Source: Candidatus Susulua stagnicola
GTDB lineage: Bacteria > Omnitrophota > Gorgyraeia > Duberdicusellales > 4484-171
Assembly (NCBI GenBank): GCA_030765735.1
Contig: JAVCBZ010000060.1
Location: forward strand, 1-5,960
Length of the DNA stretch: 5,960 nucleotides
Reading direction: 5' to 3'
Below the pieces are notes generated by a model. The model was not told the DNA's origin, did not search any database, and saw nothing but the letters and a program-made list of their open reading frames with translations. The position numbers were made by a program, and so were the translations under genes. This document shows, one piece after another, positions 1 to 5,293 of the stretch (within the stretch, counting starts at the first letter, position 1; each line of letters starts with the position of its first letter).

Positions 1-188
1 CCTCTCTCTAAAGACATATTTGTTTTTATATCGCTATCCTTTACTTTAAAAATGTTAGCAGCATAAATAGCATACCCTAAGCCAATTAAAATAATAAGGC
101 AGCAAAAAATTAAGCTAGCCCACCAACCTATCTTGGAATTTATTCTAAAATTAAATTGTTTAAATTTTCTGCGTCTCTTTCTTGCCAT
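1..188 (-). CDS. ftsQ: FtsQ-like cell division protein, N-terminal part (cut by window edge)
   Basis: This frame is open from an ATG at 186-188 to the window edge and gives 62 residues, too short a piece to identify by sequence alone. It starts with a very basic cytoplasmic stretch (MARKRRRKFKQF). A single hydrophobic segment follows at about residues 21-43, and then NIFKVKDSDI, which looks like the start of the POTRA domain that follows the membrane anchor in FtsQ/DivIB. Those proteins are bitopic divisome members that link FtsB/FtsL to the septal synthase. The position directly after ddl matches the usual ddl-ftsQ-ftsA-ftsZ order and is the main reason for the name. The start lies 25 nt after the ddl stop. 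No AGGAGG-like site precedes it; only GGGG at 194-197, itself inside a hairpin arm. The upstream frame is open only back to a stop at 222-224 and has no better start. Confidence 0.72.
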   Translation of the reverse strand, partial: MARKRRRKFKQFNFRINSKIGWWASLIFCCLIILIGLGYAIYAANIFKVKDSDIKTNMSLER

Positions 189-192
189 ATAA

Positions 193-247
193 ACCCCGTT
201 ACAAATATCAAACTTATCCCGTTACCGCTCCTAATTTGTAACGGGGT
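193..247 (-). repeat. 14-bp perfect inverted repeat spanning the ddl end and ftsQ leader
   Basis: Bases 193-206 (accccgttacaaat) and 234-247 (atttgtaacggggt) are exact reverse complements, separated by 27 nt. A third, partial copy (cccgttac) at 218-225 has the same orientation as the 193-206 arm. In the mRNA the 5' arm is in the last codons of ddl, and the 3' arm lies between the ddl stop and the ftsQ ATG and contains the only SD-like GGGG of ftsQ. The 5' arm could pair with the inner copy (8 bp, 12-nt loop) or with the outer arm (14 bp), but not both. Only three U residues follow the stem, so it does not look like an intrinsic terminator. Translational coupling or sequestering of the ftsQ start is an inference. 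Confidence 0.75.
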
Positions 248-1158
248 AAAGTTAACTCCACCATTTTAATAATTAATTGATTAAATTCTATTCCCGCTGT
301 TTTAGCTGAAAGTGGAAAAAGGCTATGAGAGGTTAATCCTGGTATTGAATTAACTTCTAAAACAAAAGGGAAACCCTCTTTATTTAAACGTATATCAACT
401 CGCGAAAAATGTTGACAACCTAAAACATTATGAGCACTCAAAGCAATAGCTTTAACTTCTCTTTCAATCTGATTATTTACTTGAGCTGGTGTAATAAACT
501 CACTAGCCCCATTACTATACTTAGCTTCAAAATCAAAATATCCCTTTTTAGGAACAATCTCTACTATGGCTAAAGGCTTATCTTCTAAAATTCCTACTGT
601 TAACTCCCTGCCTTCAATGTAATCCTCTAATATTGCACCATCAGAATGACAAAAAGCAAGGTCAAGTGCGCTCTTAAGAGTATTTTCACTTTCTACAATT
701 GAAACTCCAATACTAGAACCCGAAGAATAAGGCTTAACTACTAAAGGATATTGAAGATTACTAGGGATGCTTTCTTCTTTTGAAAGAATAGAAAAGACAG
801 GAGTAGAAACCCCTTTAACTTTAAACAAGTTTTTGGAGGCAAGCTTATTCATAGCTAAAGCACTTGCTTTTGGCCCTGACCCAGTATAATCAAGATCTAA
901 TTCTTGTAAAATTTTCTGAATTTGGCCATCTTCACCAAATTCTCCATGAAGAGCAATAAAAGCTAAGTTAATCTTGGCACTAAGAATAAGTTCTTTAATC
1001 CTTTTCTTTTTCTTAGTAAAAATGTCAACAAAGTCTACGTTCAAACCTTCATCAGACAAAGCTTTATAAACTTGACCACTGGAAATCAAAGAAATTTCAC
1101 GCTCAGTTGACGTTCCTCCACCTAAAACCCCTATCTTCAATTCTTTTAAATTTCTCAT
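214..1158 (-). CDS. ddl: D-alanine--D-alanine ligase
   Basis: This cytoplasmic ATP-grasp enzyme joins two D-alanines, using ATP, to make the dipeptide that MurF adds to the peptidoglycan precursor. The 314-residue length is normal for the DdlB group. The N-terminal domain shows GGGTSTEREISLISSG (13-28, E19 being the conserved glutamate), HGEFGEDG (71-78) and YTGSGPKASALAMNK (91-105). The ATP-grasp part shows PLVVKPYSSGSSIGVS (138-153) with K142 and the serine-rich loop, then EDYIEGRELTVG (178-189). It ends with SRVDIRL (252-258) and LEVNSIPGLTSHS (267-279), which carries metal-binding E268 and N270. These motifs make the call secure. The ATG at 1156-1158 places the first motif at the usual distance, but there is no real Shine-Dalgarno: only GAG, 7 nt upstream, inside the repeat that fills the gap to murB. 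The last residues are encoded by a hairpin arm. Confidence 0.97.
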   Translation of the reverse strand: MRNLKELKIGVLGGGTSTEREISLISSGQVYKALSDEGLNVDFVDIFTKKKKRIKELILSAKINLAFIALHGEFGEDGQIQKILQELDLDYTGSGPKASALAMNKLASKNLFKVKGVSTPVFSILSKEESIPSNLQYPLVVKPYSSGSSIGVSIVESENTLKSALDLAFCHSDGAILEDYIEGRELTVGILEDKPLAIVEIVPKKGYFDFEAKYSNGASEFITPAQVNNQIEREVKAIALSAHNVLGCQHFSRVDIRLNKEGFPFVLEVNSIPGLTSHSLFPLSAKTAGIEFNQLIIKMVELTLPRYKLGAVTG

Positions 1159-1250
1159 AATTCAACTCAGAAGACAGAAAACAGAAATCGGAAGTCAGAA
1201 AACAGAAAATTTGACCTCTGACCTCTGTCTTCTGACCCCTGTCATCTGTT
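1159..1250. repeat. Degenerate CAGAAGACAG/TCAGAGGTCA-type repeat cluster filling the murB-ddl gap
   Basis: The whole 92-nt gap is made of short variants of one theme. On the plus strand the left half is purine-rich (cagaagacagaaaacagaaa, then gaagtcagaaaacagaaaa). The right half is its pyrimidine-rich complement (gacctctgacctctgtcttc, then tgacccctgtcatctg). The best inverted pair is 1167-1178 with 1224-1235, 12 bp and exact, separated by 45 nt. The two halves therefore form an imperfect large hairpin with a TTT/AAA-rich centre. The repeat starts directly at the murB stop and ends about 8 nt before the ddl ATG. No ORF, promoter or clear ribosome-binding site is seen in it. A related stretch is at 5309-5330. 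Its function is unknown; a small non-autonomous mobile or slippage-derived repeat is the likeliest explanation. Confidence 0.8.
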
Positions 1251-2105
1251 TTATTCCCATCGTTTAATTTCTTCTTGTAAGATTATACTATATTTTTTAT
1301 AAATCTGATCCTTAATTTTCTGAATTAAATAATCAACATCACTATATTTAGCTGCACCACGATTAACAATAAAATTAGCATGACCTAGAGAAATTTGAGC
1401 ATCTCCTTTTCTTAAACCCTTTAGCTGCAAAGAATCAATAAGATATCCTGCACTAGCCTTAGGAGTATTCTTAAAAATAGATCCACAGCTAGGAAAATTA
1501 AAATCTTGTCTGCTAAATCGCTTGGCTAAACACTTGCTAATCTTTTGCTTTAAATTATCTCCAAGCAAAAACTTTAATTTAGCTCCTAAAATTATATAAT
1601 CTTGCAAAGAAGAAAACCTATATTTGAAAGTAATTTCTTTTTCTTTTAAAGTTTTAAAATTACCTTTCCGATCCATAACATCAACTTCAATAAGATTTGA
1701 AGAAATATTTTGGCCAAAAGAACCAGCATTCATGGCTATAAGGCCTCCTACTGTTGCTGGAATACCTGCGAGATTTTCTACTCCTGAGAGATTATTCTCT
1801 AAACAATATTTAATTAAATAAGAAAGTGGTGTTGAAGCACCAATTTCTAATAAATTTTCTTTTCCTCTTAAATAAATAAAATTCTCACCTAACTTTACTA
1901 CTGGTTTTTTAATCAAAGAATCATTAACAAGAAGATTTGAACCTTTGCCAAGAAAATAAAAATCCGAACCAATACTCGAAATAATATTACCTAAATCATC
2001 AACACTATTAGCAGTATAAAAACATTGTGCCTCACCACCTATCCTTATTGATGTATGATTGCTAAGAATAACATTTTTAACTAATTCCGTTTTTCCTAAA
2101 GACAC
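1251..2105 (-). CDS. murB: UDP-N-acetylmuramate dehydrogenase (UDP-N-acetylenolpyruvoylglucosamine reductase)
   Basis: This flavoenzyme uses NADPH to reduce UDP-GlcNAc-enolpyruvate to UDP-MurNAc in the cytoplasm, the substrate for MurC. At 284 residues it fits the shorter type II MurB group. The FAD-binding half shows NHTSIRIGG (16-24), FLGKGSNLLVND (51-62) and GVENLAGIPATVGGLIAMNAGSFG (108-131). Next come YRFSS (162-166) with the conserved arginine R163, and SCGSIFKN (206-213) with S209 as the expected proton donor. The C-terminus has GDAQISLGHANFIVN (234-248) and LQEEI (276-280), where E279 aligns best with the catalytic glutamate. The start is GTG at 2103-2105, 10 nt after a GGAGG inside the end of murC. 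The gene overlaps murC by 10 nt, which points to coupled translation. The stop abuts the repeat cluster. Confidence 0.96.
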   Translation of the reverse strand: MSLGKTELVKNVILSNHTSIRIGGEAQCFYTANSVDDLGNIISSIGSDFYFLGKGSNLLVNDSLIKKPVVKLGENFIYLRGKENLLEIGASTPLSYLIKYCLENNLSGVENLAGIPATVGGLIAMNAGSFGQNISSNLIEVDVMDRKGNFKTLKEKEITFKYRFSSLQDYIILGAKLKFLLGDNLKQKISKCLAKRFSRQDFNFPSCGSIFKNTPKASAGYLIDSLQLKGLRKGDAQISLGHANFIVNRGAAKYSDVDYLIQKIKDQIYKKYSIILQEEIKRWE

Positions 2106-3454
2106 TTTCGAATTTCCTCCATTATGCTATTTATATCTCCAGCGCCTACGCCTAAGGCAAGATCACCATCTTTTAAACGACTAGGAACAGTAGCAACCAA
2201 GTTATTCTTAGGAATATACTCTACTTTACCTAATATATGTTTACTTATTTGCTCAGCTAACTCTTTGACATCAATCCCAGAAGTATTTTCTTCTGAAGCA
2301 GCATAAATATCACTTATTATTAGATAGTCTGCTGCTGAAAAACAGTTTAAAAACTCTTTTCTTAATGAATTTACTCTTGAAAAACGATGGGGTTGAAAAA
2401 CTACAACTAAACGTTTATACTCTAGGAGTCCCACAGCACTTAAAACCGCTTTAATTTCCGAAGGATGATGAGCGTAATCATCAATAAAAGTTATTCCTTT
2501 AATCTTTCCTTTAGACTCCAAGCGTCTTCGTGTTCCCTTAAAACCTAATAACGCTTGATTAACTTTTTCTAAATCCGCATCAAGATAATGAAAGAAAGCA
2601 AAAACAGCCAAAACATTAAGACAATTATGCTTGCCAATAAGCGGTATCTTAGCAGATAAAATAAATTTTTCTTTTATATATAAATCAAAACAACTAAATC
2701 CTGAATCAAATTTAAAATTTACCCCTCTTAATAAATTTCCTTCCTCCCAACCAAAGCTTATGCCTCCTACTTCAGAAATGAGATTTGCTAAATAAGGTTG
2801 ATCCCCCCACCCAATAACTTTATCTCTTGTATTTTTGGCAAATTCTAAAAAACTTTTTTGCAAACTTTCAATATTACCGTAATAATCAAGATGTTCAGAA
2901 TCAATATTAGTAATTATTGAAACCCAAGGATTAAATTCAAGAAAACTTCCATCGCTCTCATCAGCTTCAATAACAAAATACTTATCTCCCCACCAAGCTC
3001 CTCGAGAATAATTAAGCGGTAATCCTCCTACAAATACAGCTGGTTTATACCCAAGAACAGTTAGGAGATAACCCAATAAAGCAGTGGTAGTAGTCTTTCC
3101 ATGACTCCCGCTAATTGCAATTGTTTTTCTTCCTTGACAAAGCTCAGCTAAAAGCTTAGCTCTTTTAAAAATATTCACTCCTCTTTTTTTTGCCTGAACT
3201 ATTTCCGGATTCTCTTCTCCAATGGCTGAGGAATATCCCAAGATATCGGTATCATCACTAATCTGTTCTTTGCTATGACCAATAAAAACCTCAATTCCTT
3301 CAGACCTTAGCATTTTTACATTTGCTGAATTATTTTCATCAGATCCTCTAACCTTAAAACCTCTATCTTTAAGAAGAAGGGCTAAACCACTCATTCCTAT
3401 CCCACCAATACCTACTAAATAAACATTCTTTACCTTAGATAATAAGCCTTCCAC
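2096..3454 (-). CDS. murC: UDP-N-acetylmuramate--L-alanine ligase
   Basis: This cytoplasmic Mur ligase adds L-alanine to UDP-MurNAc with ATP, the first step of stem-peptide building. The 452-residue length is normal. Domain 1 has the UDP-binding loop VGIGGIGMSGLA (14-25). Domain 2 has the ATP loop GSHGKTTTT (116-124), EADESDGSF (163-171) and TNIDSEHLDYYGN (182-194). Further on are IGKHNCLN (273-280), and the domain 3 signatures TRRRLE (308-313), DDYAHHPSEI (325-334), FQPHRFSR (353-360) and GVGAGDI (435-441). DDYAHHP and QPHRFSR are typical of MurC rather than MurD, MurE or MurF. The start is GTG at 3452-3454, preceded by GGAGG with a 4-nt spacer inside the end of the peptidase gene, which it overlaps by 25 nt. 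Nothing appears truncated or missing. Confidence 0.97.
   Translation of the reverse strand: MEGLLSKVKNVYLVGIGGIGMSGLALLLKDRGFKVRGSDENNSANVKMLRSEGIEVFIGHSKEQISDDTDILGYSSAIGEENPEIVQAKKRGVNIFKRAKLLAELCQGRKTIAISGSHGKTTTTALLGYLLTVLGYKPAVFVGGLPLNYSRGAWWGDKYFVIEADESDGSFLEFNPWVSIITNIDSEHLDYYGNIESLQKSFLEFAKNTRDKVIGWGDQPYLANLISEVGGISFGWEEGNLLRGVNFKFDSGFSCFDLYIKEKFILSAKIPLIGKHNCLNVLAVFAFFHYLDADLEKVNQALLGFKGTRRRLESKGKIKGITFIDDYAHHPSEIKAVLSAVGLLEYKRLVVVFQPHRFSRVNSLRKEFLNCFSAADYLIISDIYAASEENTSGIDVKELAEQISKHILGKVEYIPKNNLVATVPSRLKDGDLALGVGAGDINSIMEEIRKCL
2116..2120 (-). promoter_or_regulatory. Shine-Dalgarno GGAGG for murB
   Basis: GGAGG in the mRNA sense lies within the last codons of murC, 10 nt upstream of the GTG at 2103-2105. 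It supports that GTG as the murB start and coupling of murB to murC translation. Confidence 0.7.
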
Positions 3455-4245
3455 TTTTCCTCCAACTTATCTAAATCTTTAAAATCATAAAAAACCTTTG
3501 ATAAAGACTTCTCGATTCCCCCTCCTTTTCTAAGCCTGCGAAGTAAATCAGAAAACTTATTTTTTCCATATTCTTTCATAATAAAATTAATTATTGAAAA
3601 AGACTCTAAATAAAAAAGATTAATATAATCCTGTTCTCTATCATTTAAACTCCTAAGCTCTATATCGTTTAATTTTGAAAATTTTATATAAGTGTCTTTA
3701 GCTATTTGCTGTTTTAAAAAATAAATCCCATTTCGATAGGTATTCCCATACTTATCCTCCATGTAAACAGCAACTCCTTCATCCAACCAAAGAGGAAGTT
3801 TCCCCTCTCCTACATACTCACGAAAAATTATATGAGTCAGCTCATGGACAAAAACCGGAGTGGACATCTCTTGGTCAGAATAAGTATAAATCACTTTGTT
3901 ACGATAATCAACACAAGCAGATGACCAAGGAGAACAGTTAAAATTTTCTAAATAATCATCCTTATTGCTAGCTATGAAAACTTTAGCCCGATTATCCCAT
4001 GTCCAAAATTTATCCCGATAAAAATTAAATTGTTGAGTTATAACCCGATAATATTTCTCAGCTGTATTTTTTATCTTCCAGACATATGAATTATCAACAT
4101 CCTCTTTATAATTGATTATAAAATGCTCGCTTTTTAATTGTTTAAAGCCATCTTCTGCTGCATAGACAATAGATATTCCTCCTAACTCAAAACCTATACT
4201 ACTAATAAAAATATTACAAATTATTATTACTGTTAAAATCTTCAT
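3430..4245 (-). CDS. Secreted HExxH zinc metallopeptidase-like protein (peptidase MA-like)
   Basis: The 271-residue product starts with a hydrophobic segment (residues 2-17) and a second apolar stretch ending VYAA-ED (27-32), which reads as a Sec signal peptide cleaved near residue 30. No lipobox is evident. The mature part contains VFVHELTHIIF (131-141), a HExxH zinc motif with H134, E135 and H138. LPLWLDEGVAVYME (150-163) follows 16 residues later, its E157 being the expected third ligand as in gluzincins. HELTH followed by LPxWLxEG is characteristic of the peptidase MA-like families. Two cysteines (C104, C111) could form a disulfide outside the cytoplasm. Substrate and role are unknown; the location among murein genes suggests an envelope task. 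The ATG at 4243-4245 has AGGA 7 nt upstream, and the gene overlaps murG by 32 nt and murC by 25 nt. The family call is firm; the function is not. Confidence 0.85.
   Translation of the reverse strand: MKILTVIIICNIFISSIGFELGGISIVYAAEDGFKQLKSEHFIINYKEDVDNSYVWKIKNTAEKYYRVITQQFNFYRDKFWTWDNRAKVFIASNKDDYLENFNCSPWSSACVDYRNKVIYTYSDQEMSTPVFVHELTHIIFREYVGEGKLPLWLDEGVAVYMEDKYGNTYRNGIYFLKQQIAKDTYIKFSKLNDIELRSLNDREQDYINLFYLESFSIINFIMKEYGKNKFSDLLRRLRKGGGIEKSLSKVFYDFKDLDKLEEKWKAYYLR
3459..3463 (-). promoter_or_regulatory. Shine-Dalgarno GGAGG for murC
   Basis: GGAGG in the mRNA sense is followed by AAAA and then the GTG at 3452-3454. This is the strongest ribosome-binding site in the window, lies inside the peptidase reading frame, and fixes the GTG start of murC. 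Confidence 0.8.
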
Positions 4246-5284
4246 AGCTAATTCCTAATTTTATCTTTTTTAAATTATTTTTTATCCTCTGTCGTAAAAC
4301 ATCATCCTGAATAAGACTATTAAGAGAAGCACTGAAATTAACAAAAGAAAATTCATTCTGAAAGTGCACTATAGCTGCCCCTTTATCTTGTAGATATAAA
4401 GCATTCTCCTTCTGATGTCCACCAGCATTAGGGAGAGGCAGGAGAATCGCTGGCAATTGGTAAAACGAAATCTCACCCAAAGTATTAGCCCCTGCCCTTG
4501 AAACCACAACATCAGCAGCACTATAAAGAGTCTCTATGTTATAGTAAAAATCCTTAACAAAACTCCTAACTTTCATTGTATTATAAAAGGGCATAATCTC
4601 CAAATACTTATCTTTACCAGTAATATGTATTATTTGAATTCTTCCTTTAAAATTTTGAACAAATTTTACAAATAGATCGTTAAGAAAAACTGACCCCTGA
4701 CTTCCACCAAGACAAAATACAACCGGGTCATCATTAAAATTTAAACTTTTTCGAGCAACCGCTCTATCAATTTTCTTTATATTCTTCCGTAAAGGTATCC
4801 CAATTGTTGTGCTCTTTTTATTTGTGTCTCCTTGAAATCCACGTAAAATCTTACTAACAAATGGCATTAAAACCCAATTAGCCTTGCCAAAACTTAGATT
4901 AGGCTCATAAATAAATGTTTGAACTCCTAATAAAGAACTAAATAAAACCAAGAAGAATGAATCCCTCCCACCAAATCCAATAACTTTGTTTGGCCTTAGC
5001 TTTAAAAGAAGGTATAAAGCCTCAAAAAAACGCCAAATAAAAGGGGTCAACTCCCTTTTAAAGAAAGATAAAACGCCTCTCCTGCAATCCAAAAAGGGAG
5101 TTGACCCCTTTTTGAAGGAAAAACTCTTGCCAAAACAAACAAAACCTTCTTTTTCAATATATTTTTTAAGATATTCTGAAGTAGCAAAAAAATAAACCGT
5201 GGCTTCCTTACTAATTTTAGCCCCTAGGCTTAATGCTGGAAAAATATGTCCAGCACTTCTTTCACATACAAAAAGTATTTTCAT
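4214..5284 (-). CDS. murG: UDP-GlcNAc:lipid I N-acetylglucosaminyltransferase MurG (divergent, with in-frame palindrome)
   Basis: MurG is a GT28 enzyme on the inner face of the cytoplasmic membrane that transfers GlcNAc to lipid I, making lipid II. The 356-residue length is normal. The donor half is well conserved: LGGSQGS (192-198), SRAGANTLGEI (262-272) with E271, and GGHQKENA (288-295). The acceptor half keeps AGHIFPALSLG (11-21) and IGFGGRDS (102-109). It departs from the consensus in three places: ERSAGH (8-13) replaces the glycine-rich GGTGGH, YEPN (126-129) replaces HEQN, and GIPLR (162-166) replaces GNPVR. Residues 58-82 are encoded by a 74-bp palindrome, and the region is about 9 residues longer than in E. 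coli MurG. The ATG at 5282-5284 lies 9 nt after the ftsW stop with no visible Shine-Dalgarno, so coupling is likely. Gene position and the donor motifs support MurG; a diverged GT28 paralogue is the alternative. Confidence 0.9.
   Translation of the reverse strand: MKILFVCERSAGHIFPALSLGAKISKEATVYFFATSEYLKKYIEKEGFVCFGKSFSFKKGSTPFLDCRRGVLSFFKRELTPFIWRFFEALYLLLKLRPNKVIGFGGRDSFFLVLFSSLLGVQTFIYEPNLSFGKANWVLMPFVSKILRGFQGDTNKKSTTIGIPLRKNIKKIDRAVARKSLNFNDDPVVFCLGGSQGSVFLNDLFVKFVQNFKGRIQIIHITGKDKYLEIMPFYNTMKVRSFVKDFYYNIETLYSAADVVVSRAGANTLGEISFYQLPAILLPLPNAGGHQKENALYLQDKGAAIVHFQNEFSFVNFSASLNSLIQDDVLRQRIKNNLKKIKLGISYEDFNSNNNL
4253..4256 (-). promoter_or_regulatory. Shine-Dalgarno AGGA for the metallopeptidase gene
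   Basis: TTAGGAATT in the mRNA sense lies inside the end of murG, and its AGGA is 7 nt upstream of the ATG at 4243-4245. It supports that start, which also gives a complete signal peptide. Confidence 0.6.
5039..5112. repeat. 74-bp REP-like palindromic element inside murG
   Basis: Bases 5039-5059 and 5092-5112 are perfect reverse complements (21 bp each) around a 32-nt centre (5060-5091). Each arm is itself a dyad: aaaaggg, a 7-nt spacer (gtcaact or agttgac), then cccttttt-type complement, giving 7-bp stems at 5039-5045/5053-5059 and 5092-5098/5106-5112. The element is therefore two inverted REP-like hairpins that can also pair with each other. It is read through in frame by murG (residues 58-82, with KGSTPF and KRELTPF from the two arms) and contains no stop in that frame. 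The layout resembles REP pairs mobilised by RAYT (Y1 REP transposases) and, in its in-frame position, Rickettsia palindromic elements. No target-site duplication is obvious. Membership of a genome-wide family is inferred. Confidence 0.85.
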
Positions 5285-5293
5285 ATTAACTGC

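Noticed and set aside
193..247. Intrinsic terminator at the ddl-ftsQ junction
   Set aside because: The stem is strong, but only three U residues follow it before the ftsQ ATG and the loop is 27 nt; termination here would also cut off ftsQ from its operon.
1159..1250. Internal promoter for ddl
   Set aside because: No convincing -35/-10 pair is visible in the mRNA sense; the sequence is explained by short repeats.
1624..2306. Plus-strand open frames at 1624-1821, 2124-2306 and 4986-5195
   Set aside because: They lie wholly opposite well-conserved murB, murC and murG codons, show no recognisable domains and are antisense shadows.
3430..4245. Lipoprotein signal at C10 of the metallopeptidase
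   Set aside because: The residues before the cysteine (IIIC) lack the small residues of a lipobox and the hydrophobic stretch continues after it; a Sec signal ending near AA-ED fits better.
4684..4706. TCAG-rich stretch (actgacccctgacttcc) in murG resembling the intergenic repeat
   Set aside because: It encodes the conserved GGSQG donor-binding motif of MurG, so the protein constraint explains it; similarity to the repeat is probably chance.
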